64,000 nucleotides of DNA. Source: Liolophura sinensis (lineage: Eukaryota; Mollusca; Polyplacophora; Chitonida; Chitonidae). The position numbers and the translations under genes are program-made. The notes beneath the pieces are model-generated. The model was not told the DNA's origin and searched no databases. It worked only from the letters and a program-made list of their open reading frames with translations. The stretch spans positions 977,474 through 1,041,473 of the forward strand of contig NC_088298.1 in NCBI RefSeq assembly GCF_032854445.1. Reading direction: 5' to 3'. Below are positions 11,703-23,224 of this stretch, one piece after another; the stretch's first letter is position 1; every line of letters starts with the position of its first letter.

Positions 11703-12280
11703 AACCTAACGTTCCCAGGAGACAACTTCTATAACATATGGAATGAAAGTGTCATTTATCTCACGGAACCTCATTAAAGCATACTGCTAAGTATATTTAA
11801 TAATACATGTATACATAGTCCCGCTGCATACCCTCGGTAACACGTTTACCTTCCTTTGGCGATGGCTAGAGAATTCGTTCTGCGATATTGTTAACCCCAA
11901 TTAGTGGGAAGCAATTTGCCAATGCAAAATCTAGTGCCAAGCTAGATGAGCAAAACCACTGGTTTCTGTAGGATCTCTATGTGCTTCTGGATTTACTTAC
12001 TCCGGTACAAGGAAAACCGCAATATAATTGAAGCAAGCATCCATAATAATAAATGCAGTCAATTGTTTGGATAGTGAATTGAGCTTTGCGAAGAATATTG
12101 CCAGTTTATGTCGTCAGTGAGGTCGCAAAACTTTGCTTCACCTTTATTTTCATGACCAAGTATAATTCTTTTTCACTTCACTTATATAATGTGCTCCTGT
12201 CGACTATGACATTGTGTTTTCGGGATAGAGAACAGTCGGCATATATTATCACTATGTTGTACAAAACTTACTTTAAATAC
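11703..12280. other. No gene seen
   Basis: Unique DNA. The 65-codon frame at 12086-12283 has no recognisable domain. Confidence 0.4.
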
Positions 12281-12336
12281 TGACCGCCGTTGTATAAGTG
12301 AAATATTCTTGGGTACGGCGTAAAACACCAATCAAA

Positions 12337-12367
<31 letters not shown>

Positions 12368-12370
12368 ATA
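12281..12370 (+). mobile_element. SINE A 3' end with CTAA microsatellite tail
   Basis: GACCGCCGTTGTATAAGTG, AAATATTCTTGGGTACGGCG, TAAAACACCAATCAAATAAC, then at least seven CTAA repeats. The usual AAATA tail has been converted into or replaced by a CTAA microsatellite. Confidence 0.9.
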
Positions 12371-12479
12371 AACATCCACTTTATAATGCAAACATCACAG
12401 CGTACAGTTAAGTAAAACAAAAATCCAAAAACAAATGGTAAAGGATTTGTTGGTACAGCTGTACTAGAGTCTTTCTACC

Positions 12480-12800
12480 GAAGTTTACTTTAAGTAATTC
12501 TTGACAAGTAACGTCTAAAAAAATTGCAGTTAATATCAGTGCGTTTTATTTTTCACTTAATTCTGCTTAAGCCACGGTGCTCGGGGCGTGCAATTTGTTA
12601 CTCTTTACGCATTTACTTAAACAGCTAGAATAAAACCCTGACTGAGACAAATTGACAAGGGGCCGTGTTTTACTCTCTATGCTGTACATCTATCATACTG
12701 ACATCGCTGCTCTGGTTTTTCTCTCTATGCTGTACGTCCATCTCACTGTCGTCGCTGCTCTGGTTTTACTCTGTGCTGTGCGTGGTTATTTATATTTCTA
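12480..12800 (+). mobile_element. Family C repeat with 2-3 copies of its 48-bp end
   Basis: The 5' and middle parts are present (TTGACAAGTAACGTCTAAAA, AGAATAAAACCCTGACTGAG). The 3' segment ACTCTCTATGCTGTACRTC...CGCTGCTCTGG is then repeated with about 48-bp spacing two to three times. Elsewhere (40690-41172) the same segment forms a large array. Confidence 0.85.
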
Positions 12801-13308
12801 TATTGTCATTCCCTCTACATAACACTGTCTCCTCAAGAGAAGATAGCACCCAATTTGGAAGGGGCACAGTTTGTATATCACAGCTAGGGTCAAATCCTTT
12901 GTTTTCCACTCGTGACTTAGAATTAAACATTAATATTTAATGTTTGGCTGGATGCATGAAGGATTAGGTCTCCCCTTAGATTCCCAGCTGAGCTGCTCCG
13001 GTTAATACTAAAGTGACACTCTTAAATGTCGTCTCTTGGCAGCACCTACCTTCACCCATGAAAGGCTTTCGCCGTTGAATGCTTTAACTGACACAAACGC
13101 CTCAAACGCTAGACGGAATTGTTTCGAGCAAAAATGACCGCTTCTACCAATCGAGTTTGAAGTTCGTCAAAGCGAATGTATGTCATCCACATCGTGGCGA
13201 TCTATTTCAACACGATGACGATACAATTAAGCAGAATAAGACTACAATTATAAAGCGGAGCGCCATGGATTCTGGGCACTCCCTCTATATTTACACAGAC
13301 TGCACTAC
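12801..13308. other. No gene seen
   Basis: Unique DNA. A short block at about 13195-13290 (GTGGCGATCTATTTCAACAC, GCGCCATGGATTCTGG) recurs near 2170 and near 35580-35680. It indicates another low-copy dispersed repeat whose ends I could not define. Confidence 0.4.
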
Positions 13309-13526
13309 GGGCTGATTCCACAAGGACAGCTCTGATTTAAGTCACAATTTCACACGTTGTCAAAATGATTTGTTTTCGGGAGTGGGATTTGTAATTTTGG
13401 CACATGTGTCTTAAGATAACCTTCTTGAGCTGGTGAAAATTTGAATGTACAGGGCCCAAAAATAAGCTCTAAAATCACATTTCAAATTTTGACTTAAGTC
13501 AAAACTGGCTTTGTGAAATCGGTCCC
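13309..13526. mobile_element. MITE, 218 bp, ~45-bp imperfect TIRs
   Basis: The left end GGGCTGATTCCACAAGGACA...TTTAAGTCACAATTTCACA is matched by the reverse complement of the right end, GGGACCGATTTCACAAAGCC...CTTAAGTCAAAATTTGAAA. The interior is AT-rich and non-coding. The target duplication was not resolved, so the superfamily is not assigned. Confidence 0.75.
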
Positions 13527-13564
13527 AGTCTCCTCATTAAGGAAATGGGTGAAGTTAAAAGAAT

Positions 13565-14310
13565 GTCAAAGATTTGACCGATCGACAAACAGAAAGAGGG
13601 AATTGCCGAAGCTCAAAATGTCCTTCGACGCGTTAATACCGTGACTATTGATCGACCGACAAACAGAAAGAGCAAATTACCGAAGCTAAAATGTCCAGCC
13701 ACGTGTTAATACCGTGACTGTTGATCGACCGACAGACAGAAAGAGCAAATTGCCGAAGCTCAAAATATTCTGCCATGCGTTAATACCGTGACTGTTGATC
13801 GACCGACAGACAGAAAGAGCAAATTGCCGAAGCTCAAAATATTCTGCCATGCGTTAATACCGTGACTGTTGATCGACCGACAGACAGAAAGAGCAAATTG
13901 CCGAAGCTCAAAATATTCTGCCACGCGTTAATACCGTGACTGTTGATCGACCGACAGACAGAAAGAGGAAATTGCCGAAGCTCAAAATATCCTGCCACGC
14001 GTTAATACCGTGACTGTTGATCGACCGACAGGCAGAAAGAGGAAATTGCCGAAGCTCAAAATATCCTGCCACGCGTTAATACCGTGACTGTTGATTGACC
14101 GACAGACAGAAAGAGGAAATTGCCGAAGCTCAAAATATCCTGCCACGCGTTAATACCGTGACTGTTGATTGACCGACAGACAGAAAGAGGAAATTGCCGA
14201 AGCTCAAAATATCCTGCCATGCGTTAATACCGTGACTGTTGATTGACCGACAGACAGAAAGAGGAAATTGCTGAAGCTCAAAATATCCTGCCACGCGTTG
14301 ATACCATGGC
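13565..14310. repeat. 74-bp tandem array, ~10 copies
   Basis: Unit TTGATCGACCGACAGACAGA ... GCGTTAATACCGTGACTG. The period is read from AAGAGCAAATTGCCG at 13741 and 13815. Copies vary by single substitutions; the first and last are more diverged. The minus frame at 14130-14342 is the repeat read through. Confidence 0.96.
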
Positions 14311-15117
14311 TGCCTCTCACATTGTGACAAATCGGGTGCCATTGAATATTACGAATTGTTTCCTGCCAAAAACGTTTCCGTCAGTTTAAGAGGATTTGAA
14401 TATTCATAACACTAACTTCTTAGAAACAACCCATTTTCAATTCATTATTTATTCAGATTAATATGGCATTCTCCATTTTTCCCCCATTCATACCGAGCTT
14501 CCAGGTGATTTAATCCTTTACATGGCGTATTGCATTTCAAATAAGTACTTTTTTTAAATATAGTTGTTTGTTTTTGAAGGAATTTGGGGGGGGGGGCGAT
14601 CTTCCAAACATAAAATAAAACATAAATGTGTTTAACGTGATAAACTTGTCATCTCGGACTTGATTCATCTGTCATCTTTTCATAGCGCAACCTAGGATTT
14701 TCCTGATTTATACATCTAATGTGACATCTCCATCCGACCTCAAGTGGACTTGGCGACCACGATCTCAACTGCTGTCCTCCAACGTGTCACTAAACATCCG
14801 TTAATACCCGCCTACACTTATCACTAGACGGATTCTCCACCTTTTTGCCCAGCGTTTTGTTTTCTCATTTCTCTCATTGTTTTTTGCTATCACTACGAGA
14901 TATTGATTCTTTAAACAAGAGGATGTCGCAAAACAAAAGTATATTTCTATCACATGCAAATGGTGGAACATAGAGAATCTTAAAATCTCTTTCGACATCA
15001 GCGTACCACAAAACAAGTATAAAGAAATAGGTGACGTTAGATATTGATAAATTTGTATTTTAAGATCCTTTGTAAAAAAAAATGCTAGAAACAATGTTGG
15101 TGTCAAGTATCTTTTTA
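14311..15117. other. No gene seen; homopurine G run
   Basis: Contains a run of about 10 or more G at 14586-14598. A 109-codon minus frame at 14801-15130 is K/R/F-rich with no recognisable domain and is not supported as a gene. Confidence 0.4.
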
Positions 15118-15370
15118 ACAACAATATCACTACAGTTCATTAATAATGATATCACCACAGTTCATTAATAATGATATCTCAAAAGAAAATTTATAATATC
15201 ACTACAGTGCATTAATAATATCACTACAGTGCATCAATAATGATAACTCTACATTGCATTAATAATGATATCACTCAAGTTCCATAATAATAATATCAAT
15301 ACAGTTCCATAATAATTAACAATGATATCACTGTAGTACATTAACAATGATATCATTGCAGTCATTCTGC
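15118..15370. repeat. Degenerate AT-rich tandem repeat, ~25-30 bp unit
   Basis: Repeated blocks of ATAATGATATCACTACAGTT and CATTAATAAT with variable spacing. It is too diverged for an exact period or copy number. Confidence 0.7.
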
Positions 15371-16247
15371 AGTGTATTCTGGGCTGCTGGAGATATATTG
15401 TTATATTATTATATTATATGAATGATATATGAAATTTTATTAAATTTTAACTGCAAATTCTTTTTTTGAGTTACAAGATTACGAACTGGTAATCATGTGG
15501 AATGAGTATCAGAAATGCACATTAAACGCAACCCTAGATGTACCCATTTGGTGTAAAGCTGTGACACATGCATATTTCGCGACAGCACTGTAGAGGTATT
15601 CTCACAATCCCCCACATCACACCCCCCCCCCCCCCCCCGCCCGCCACACACACACTCCCTCTCCGCCATTTAACGAATGCATGTAGGTGATTCCATAGCA
15701 GAGTTTTCATAAGAAAGCCAAAATTCAGAATCCCAGCACAATTCTGTAAATTTCCGAATTAGAAGTATAAGACTTGGTCGAATCACTCGTGAAAGCTGTA
15801 TGGGCATAAAAGAGATGATTGCTTAGTAATTACATCGCCAAAAATGCACTCTCAATCAAAAATGCCAATTTTCCGTTCTAACGAGGCACTGTGTTTTAGT
15901 GTACAGTTTGAAGATCGACGTTAACCAGAAAAATAGCTTTACTGAAAATTTCCTATGCGTATTTCCACGTGCTGTCAAAGTTTCGTTTTGGTTAACATTT
16001 GTCTTCACTTGTAAAACATAAACTTTATAATGTGATTAGTTTTGTCATATTTCGACAGGTTTAAAATCCTTATTTCTGCCATGGGCGTTCTTCATAGAAC
16101 AGCGGAATAATGAAATAGCTGCGGAAAACAGGTTACACCTCGACGAAAGAGTTCGAATCTTTGCGGATCTTTTTTGTGTGAGTAAAGACAAATGCATTAG
16201 GTAATTCTTATCATGAATTAGAATGGATAAGCTATAGTATTACGTAA
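15371..16247. other. No gene seen; 17-C homopolymer
   Basis: Bases 15622-15638 are an uninterrupted C run followed by CGCCCGCC and a CA-rich stretch. The rest looks unique and non-coding. Confidence 0.5.
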
Positions 16248-16261
16248 CATTTGGCTAATAT

Positions 16262-16502
16262 TTATTTATTTATTTCTTTGATTGGTGTTTTACGCCGTAC
16301 TCAAAAATATTTCTCTTATATGACGGCGACCAGCATTATGGTGGGTGGAAACCATCCGCAGGTTGTTGTCAGACCTTCCCACGTACGGCCGGAGAGGAAG
16401 CCAACATGAGCTGGACTTGAACTCACAGCGAGCGCATTGGTGAGACACTCCTGGGCCATTACGCTGCGCAGGCGCTAACCAACTGAGCCATGGAGGCCTC
16501 CT
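16262..16502 (-). mobile_element. SINE A, full-length, 14-bp target duplication
   Basis: On the minus strand the head is GGCCTCCATGGCTCAGTTGG and TTAGCGCCTGCG (tRNA A box). It is followed by CTGTGAGTTCAAGTCCAGC (B box), CTTCCTCTCCGGCCGTACGT, CCCACCATAATGCTGGTCGC, AAATATTTTTGAGTACGGCG and an AAATAAAT tail. The direct repeat CATTTGGCTAATAT flanks it at 16248-16261 and 16503-16516. This copy defines the element at about 241 bp. Confidence 0.96.
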
Positions 16503-16626
16503 CATTTGGCTAATATGCCGATATCATACGTGAATCTTGGTTGTGAGAACGTGTGGTCATCTAGCTATCATTAACATAATCCTGTTATGTGTAGAGTTAT
16601 GTATAAGGCTGAAAGTTACATTTGTT

Positions 16627-16690
16627 ATGTGTTTATTTAATTGACTGGTTCATAACGGCGTGTTCAAGAATTATTCATAAAGTAGCATTA
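16627..16690 (-). mobile_element. SINE A 3' fragment
   Basis: TTATTTAATTGACTGGTTCA, TAACGGCGTGTTCAAGAATT and ATTCATAAAG are a diverged 3' end of SINE A in the reverse direction. Confidence 0.65.
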
Positions 16691-17149
16691 CGATTTTCAT
16701 AACTCTACAGCCTTATGCCAGAAAAAATATCTTTCAGTGTGACTGGAGCCGTCTACAATTTTTCGATTTTATAATCTATACATCGCTTCTTTTCTTGTTT
16801 GGAGCTTTATAGGTCGCATGCTTGCCATATAACAGGAAAAGAAGAGTAAAACAGAAATGAAAAAAGAAGAAGCTTTGCGGTTGTGTCAGCAACTGCCGCT
16901 CAGAGCTATAGTCAGTTTCGTTGTTTGAGTTTCTAGCTGTGTGGCCGTTTCCTCGCTTCACCATAAGGTCCTTGGTACTGTAGTATAGTTCAGTGTGGCT
17001 TAGTTTGCTTATCATAACATCCGTTACAGGCCATCTGGTTTGTCGCGATTTTTATCGCTTTTTTAGGATCCATTATAGTATTTAACCTCAAGCTTCTCTT
17101 AAACGTGGACAGCATCAAGGCCGGGTTTAACGCAACATTTTCGTCACGC
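16691..17149. other. No gene seen
   Basis: Unique DNA. The 79-codon minus frame at 16776-17015 lacks a recognisable domain. Confidence 0.4.
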
Positions 17150-17851
17150 ACAGGTAATTTATGTAATGATTGGCTTCTTTGTCCACTGCAACACTGCCTG
17201 ACTAACGGAATTTATGTAATGATTGGCTTCTTTGTCCACTGCAACACTGCCTGACTAACGGAATTTATGTAATGACTGGCTTCTTTGTCCACTACAACAC
17301 TGCCTGGCTAATGGAATTTATGTAATGATTGGCTTCTTTGTCCACTGCAACACTGCCTGACTAACGGAATTTATGTAATGATTGGCTTCTTTGTCCACTG
17401 CAACACTGCCTGACTAACGGAATTTATGTAATGATTGGCCTCTTTGTCCACTGCAACACTGCCTGACTAACGGAATTTATGTAATGATTGGCTTCTTTGT
17501 CCACTGCAACACTGCCTGACTAACGGAATTTATGTAATGATTGGTTTCTTTGTCCACTGCAACACTGCCTGACTAACGGAATTTATGTAATGATTGGCTT
17601 CTTTGTCCACTGCAACACTGCCTGACTAACGGAATTTATGTAATGATGGGTTTCTTTGTCCACTGCAACACTGCCTGACTAACGGAATTTATGTAATGAT
17701 TGGCTTCTTTGTCCACTGCGACACTGCCTGACTAACGGAATTTATGTAATGATTGGTTTCTTTGTCCACTGCAACACTGCCTGACAAACGGAATTTATGT
17801 AATGATTGGCTTCTTTGTCCACTGCAACACTGCCTGACTAACGGAATTTAC
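17150..17851. repeat. 53-bp tandem array, ~13 copies, highly homogeneous
   Basis: Unit GGAATTTATGTAATGATTGG ... CACTGCCTGACTAAC. The period is fixed by ATGTAATG at 17161 and 17214. Most copies are identical or differ by one base, which suggests recent amplification or ongoing homogenisation. Confidence 0.97.
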
Positions 17852-19085
17852 TGAACATGCATGGAGAACGTTTTGTGAAATCCGAACCAGAAATCTATCC
17901 CGACTGAATCCGTACGCTAATGCTCTGAAGAAAGCCTATCTGTGTCTCCCGAGGGGCTTAATATAGATAATGACACACCTGTTGATATTATAACACACAA
18001 CACGATTTGTTCTTACCTATTAATTTTCCCAAAAATTTGGTTGTTTTTTTTATGATGATCAGTATACATATGGAGACAGATGACCAGCTTTCTCATGTCC
18101 CTGCCTGCGGGGCAAATCCAAAAACGACCGAGTGAATCTTCTCTTTGTTCGTTCAAAACTTTTGGAAGAAGTTTGGGGTATTAATATTGATAATTGTATG
18201 TCTGGGAGGAATAAAGCGTTCATGCATTTCAAATAAGCGGTGTGTATTCAGGTCACTCGCATCCTGTAGTCGCTTGCAACCGGCCCTATGGTACAGTTAT
18301 GAGAAACAATCAATATTTCATTGTTCCCTCCCACTGAAATTAATAGCGATATTTTCTTATGCACAGAGAGGTAGCAGCTCTATTTATTTTTATTCTAGAA
18401 ACCCGTTATGTATTTTGAGTTTGGATCGGCAAAAAAATGGCTGTTTAGTCCATGTGTATATATTTCTAAAAGCCCTGGTTGCAATCAGCGTTATTCATTT
18501 ATACGATGAACGACCTGACAGAATGGGAAGGCGGCTGCTGTGTTGTGCTGTCATGTGTCTTCAGCTGCTGAGCCGGAACATCTAAATACGCGCATATGAT
18601 GTTTTATTTCATGGATTGATGCCAAACGTCATCATGAAAAATAATCGAAGTATAACCGAACTGTCAAGGGTAAGCCACCGGGCTTTGACTTGTCAATAAC
18701 TTTCCAGTCTGACTTACAGATAACAACACCACATGACCTTCGGTGAAGCAATGTTGCAAGTTGATCATGTATTTCATTGGTGTTGTAATGTCACACTTTT
18801 GAATTCTTTTTATTTGTACGAAGGCGAACAGGAAAACGGCTTATCCGCCCTTTTTTCACGTAATCGCCTTGGCTTAAACTCGCAAACAAACCGTCTGGAT
18901 ACGGATTCGAACCTATGATCTCATTTAATGATCGATCAGCTCTGACGAGGCCTTAATCCGCGTTCGTCGAATTCGAATCGACAAGTCGAATAAAAGCAGC
19001 ATAACTTTATTGTATAAGCCGCTTTTCAGATGATGCGATTTTGTCAAATGCTACAATTGCACGAAATAGCGGATATCCTATTTTC
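17852..19085. other. No gene supported; tRNA-like relic near 18880-18955
   Basis: The 146-codon frame at 18145-18585 has no recognisable domain or splice context, and a frame this long is expected about once by chance in 64 kb. On the minus strand about 18955-18885 carries the perfect B box GGTTCGAATCC, a relic of a tRNA-derived SINE head. I could not fold it into a tRNA gene. Confidence 0.5.
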
Positions 19086-19089
19086 ATTG

Positions 19090-19300
19090 GGCTGGTTAAC
19101 TTTGTTTATTTCTTTGGTATTTTACGTTTTACTTAAGAATATTTCACTTATACGTCGGCAGCTAGTGTTATGTTGGGAGGAAACGGGACAGACCTCGGGG
19201 GAACCCACGACCATCCGCAGGTTGTTGAGAGACCTTCCCACGTACGGCCAGTGAGAACGGTAGCATGAGCTGAACTTGTACTCAAAACGAACTGATCTGA
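19090..19300 (-). mobile_element. SINE A, diverged
   Basis: On the minus strand: GGCCGTACGTGGGAAGGTCT, CTGCGGATGGTCGTGGGTTC, ACGTATAAGTGAAATATTCT, TAAGTAAAACG and an AAATAAAC tail. The head region is eroded. Confidence 0.85.
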
Positions 19301-19431
19301 ATCACTGTACAGCTCCACTGTAAAGATTCAAATGTTCCAAAAAAGTCATTAAATTAGTTTTTAAAGCTTAAGGTACGCAGCTGTTTTTTCTTATCAGGAG
19401 AGAAATTAAGACATCTAACTAAAGTTATTTT

Positions 19432-19735
19432 AATATATTTAAAGCCGAACAGCATAGAGAGTAAACCCAGAGCAGCGACGACAGTGTGATAGTTGGCACA
19501 TGGTCATACGTAGCCGGTGAAATACAGTCTCTTGTCAATTTACCTAAGTCAGGGTTTTATTTCAACTGTTCATATAAATGCATAAATAGTAGTCCCCTAG
19601 CAACATGGCTTCAGCAGAATGATGAAAAAAATTCAGTGATATTAATTGCAATTTATTAGACGTCACTGGTCTAGAATTACTCAAAATGCTGTGTTGTCAT
19701 CCCATTTAACATACAATCACATTAAAACTATGCAA
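19432..19735 (-). mobile_element. Family C repeat, near full-length
   Basis: The minus-strand copy includes both conserved parts: GCATAGAGAGTAAACCCAGA, CCGGTGAAATACAG, CAGGGTTTTATTTCAACTGT, then TTAATTGCAATTTATTAGAC and AACATACAATCACATTAAAA. It is a good reference for the full family length of about 300 bp. Confidence 0.88.
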
Positions 19736-19784
19736 AGGGACCACGCATCGTGGATGCTTAGTTCACCAGAAACGTCCTGGTTTA

Positions 19785-19850
19785 TGCAGGAATACAACAT
19801 ATTTAAAGGCGTGCAGCATAGAGAGTAAAACCAAAGTACCGGCGACAGTG
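19785..19850 (-). mobile_element. Family C 3' fragment next to another copy
   Basis: GTGCAGCATAGAGAGTAAAA and CCGGCGACAGTGTG repeat the conserved 3' end about 50 bp beyond the previous copy, in the same orientation. The result is a short tandem arrangement of two copies. Confidence 0.7.
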
Positions 19851-21540
19851 TGTTTTTAGACGAATCAAAATGGGTCAGAATTGGAAAGTTTTGGACGTTT
19901 AACAACTGGACCTGTACTGAAATTTAAAATGTAATAAAAAAAATTAATAAAAACTGTTGCGATGAACTATAGCATTTCGCCAGCTAACAAAATTATGTAA
20001 AATGTTAGTGTGATTCAGGCATCAATCCATATGCACCACAAAGTCAGTGAGGCAGTCTAAATGCCTGATATTCCATGAAGGTCAGCGTGTGCTACACTCA
20101 TCAAATTGTTGTGATCGGAAGAAGTCTGTTTGCATGTATACACAATAGGTACGAAACGTCCGATGGGTACTGATATTGATAATACTACTGAAATGGCCTG
20201 GGTGATTGACGAAGCAGTCAAAGGAATCAGGCAGGAATCTCGTGCCTCGGAGCTTTTCCTTTTGCTTTCTCCTCGAAACTTTATCGATGCCTTATTTTCC
20301 CTTGGGCAGTGTAGATCAAACAGACGTCGTACACCTCACAGAGATGCTAATTTCAGAGTGGATACCATTGTCTGTTGTCATGTCCGTTCGTCGCTTTGAT
20401 TTTGCACGCCAATTGTCCGCGACTGACATGATAGCCAAGATGACGGCGTTTTCTGTTGATCACGCAGATTTTAATTGGTCAACCTAAGCCACGGCCCCCA
20501 CAAGAACAGAAGCTGTTTTAGCCACGTGCCACATGACTCACCTTGAAACATTCACACTTTCGTGATCCTCCGCCCAACTCAGTGGTCGTTCCCACGTTCG
20601 ATGACCCACGGGCTCAGGCCATCAGTCTCAGGCATCCACATTAAATCTTCAGCTCATGTCACAAGCCAGACTCTTATTTATAATGGATAAACACAATGGT
20701 AAATGGTCAAGACACGAGCGACAACCAGACATTTGACGCGGGATTTGTCGGCTGATCAGAGCCCTCTTAGGAAAATATTCCCCCCCCCCCCTGCCATCTC
20801 CATCATCAAAGAAACCATGGTCAAGCCGAAAGAAGTAACTGCTTTACACCTATCTTCAAACACCACACGTAAAGCATCAAACGGAATGCCCTATCACTCA
20901 GTACATATCCACCGGACTACAATGTCGAAATTCGTCTATCCAGCTGTAATTATTAATGGATGTTCCCGATCAATATGAATTCCGATGTCACCAAACGTCA
21001 CAACCATATACGCAGGGCCAGTGTTCATAGTCTTGCAGCGTCATTTGTCACCTGCAAAAATCGCAGGCCTGAAAATTCACAGTCCGAGACATTGGAGCGG
21101 CATGAATATAAATGGTCTTCAGCGAACAACTTATATCCCAGCACGTATTGTTTTTTGGTCGGATCGATGATTGTAGAGCAAAGGTTAAGTAAGCGGAAAT
21201 ATCGATCGTATCCTATTTCAAATTACAATCAGCAAATTACAGTTAGCCTTCTGTTTCAGTAAACCTCCTGTTTCAGTAAACCCCTATAGTCATTCCCGTT
21301 GAATGCGTAAAAAACACAAATGCCGTGACTGCTATGCATGTGCAATGATGATAGCAGGATGCAAGCTAGCTTTCTCGTCAGTCTAAGATATACGAGCTCA
21401 AAGTGCTTATAACACCTGAAAAGAGGCAGTAAAAACCTTTAAATATAGCTGACCGACTAAAGACGAAACCGATCGTCTTACATAAACGCAGCTAGCATGC
21501 ATTACTGTATAATTAGCTACTTTATGACCGGGATAGATAT
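19851..21540. other. No gene supported
   Basis: Several short overlapping frames (20130-20487, 20703-21262) have no recognisable domain. On the minus strand at about 20549 a donor-like AAG/GTGAGT follows a short frame that is closed by a stop about 75 bp upstream. I could not support an exon. A C run of at least 10 lies at 20780-20791. Confidence 0.4.
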
Positions 21541-22000
21541 TCAGGGATTGGAATTTTGCACTGTCAAACAAATAGCTTTTTGTATTCCAGGCTCGAACTC
21601 TTTTATCGTGGAAGGTAGAAAAAGTCCAATTGTATCATGTGACCTGTCAGATATGTCACGCAACTATTTTTGGTCCCATTCACTATAACATGCGCGTCTG
21701 TTAGAAGTGTCAAAAAAGTAATTTAGTGTACACGAATGAAAGACAAAATTGAGAATCTCCACTTTTATGAAATGGAGAAATTCCTAGAGGAAAGAGGTGT
21801 CATTTGTGCCTCTGGAAAAGGGTGAGACAGTAAATCAATTTCAACAAGGCTGCCTAACATTTTTCACAATTCACATGGCACAATAGGACTGTTTTCACCT
21901 TTGATGACAAAAGAGTTCCAACTCAAAACTCCCCTATTCCCTGTCAGGGAATTTGAATTTTTGCACTGTTAAACAAATAGATTTTTGAATTCCAAGCAGG
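21541..22000. mobile_element. Inverted-repeat element nested in ~50-bp direct repeats
   Basis: The inverted arms are 21595-21655 (GAACTCTTTTATCGTGG...) and 21859-21919, whose reverse complement reads GAACTCTTTTGTCATCA.... They match at roughly three quarters of positions. Outside the arms the same ~50 bp occurs in direct orientation at 21541-21593 and 21944-22000 (TTGCACTGTCAAACAAATAG versus TTGCACTGTTAAACAAATAG). A partial second copy of the arm and interior lies at 28783-28960 in reverse. Confidence 0.75.
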
Positions 22001-22077
22001 ATTTGGTGCCATGAACAGTTGTCTGAACACTAGAATGGATTACGTTACGATTACGTTACGCAGTTGTCTCATAGGTT

Positions 22078-22440
22078 CAAATGGTGATATGGAATGCGTA
22101 ACAGACTTGGTGCCGTGGACCCGTATGTTCGAACAGTGATATGGAATGCGTAACAAACTTGGTGCCGTGGACCCGTATGTTCGAACAGTAATATGGAATG
22201 CGTAACAGACTTGGTGCCGTGGATACGTATGTTCGAACAATGATATGGAATGCGTAACAGACTTGGTGCGGTGGACCCGTATGTTCGAACAGAGATATGG
22301 AATGCGTAACAGATTTTGCGCCGCGGACAATCCCGCACAGCGATACCGTGGACTCTTATATTCGAACAGTGATAAGAAATGCGTGACGGATGTGGCTCCG
22401 TGCTTGTATGTTAGAACAATGATATGGAATGGGTAACAGA
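22078..22440. repeat. 52-bp tandem array, ~7 copies
   Basis: Unit GTTCGAACAGTGATATGGAA ... TTGGTGCCGTGGACCCGTAT. The period is fixed by the start at 22128 and 22180. The right half decays. The 282-codon minus frame at 22040-22888 crosses the array and its flank. Its array part is repeat-driven and its remainder shows no domain. Confidence 0.93.
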
Positions 22441-23224
22441 TTTGGAAAAAATTTGGTGCTCGGCACTCACTATGTCCAACACTGAAATGGATATACTGAC
22501 TATGTATTTCCGGCAGCTGACAATCCTTTCGATCTATAGTAACTGTGGTACTAATTTTATTAATGAAGCTGATGATTGTTGTTCCATTGTATGCGTTGAA
22601 AAGCATACTAATGAATTTTACACTTTTACATTTTATACGACAGCGGTCAGTTTCATGAGTGGAGGAAAAAGAAACCACCGACAAGCAAGCTACTTTCCTG
22701 CGAATTTTCTCACATCTAACGTCCAGAAATGCACACCATATTGGTGACGACAAAATGTCTTCATCGAACGGTACAGTACACAGACGGACACATAAATGTC
22801 GCCAATTGCTTTTCGTCACCAAGGCCTCTGCAACATGAGGAGCGGGGAAATATATAAATCCCTCGGCCAAGGTTGGGTTTTTATACACAGCCCGTGCCTC
22901 GTATTTCCCTGCGATTAAAACACGTGCATTTAACCACTAAACAAGGTCCTGATCCCCGATCTGACGTTTCAGGCTACCATGGATGGATCCAACGCATCCG
23001 ATGTCCCACCATCCCTTCTCGAAACAACGTTACTTTTCATTCTATTCCCGGTGAAAGCTATTGTGACGTCTTGACGTCGCAGAAAGATTGAACATTTGTA
23101 ACCAGTGGGTGGGGCATCCGATTGACATATGCAAAAATACTGCTTATGATTGGTCATTTGCGTGTTCTTGATAGAAAGTTTGGAAAGGTCTATACAGAGA
23201 CTACAGGCGTCGAAAAAAAAAAAC
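22441..23224. other. No gene supported
   Basis: The plus frame at 22424-22747 and the minus remainder of the frame above have no domain I recognise. A weak tRNA-like A box occurs on the minus strand near 22925-22950. Confidence 0.4.

Noticed and set aside
18145-18585. 146-codon open frame outside repeats
   Set aside because: A rough estimate from stop frequency in AT-rich DNA gives one to two frames this long by chance in 64 kb. No domain, strong start or splice sites are visible.
20470-20620. Minus-strand donor-like AAG/GTGAGT near 20549
   Set aside because: The frame that stays open into the donor is short and bounded by a stop about 75 bp upstream, without a start or acceptor that I could defend.
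22040-22888. 282-codon minus frame, the longest in the window
   Set aside because: Its C-terminal half is read-through of the 52-bp array (repeated HRTKSVTHSISLFEH-like blocks), and the N-terminal half has no recognisable domain.
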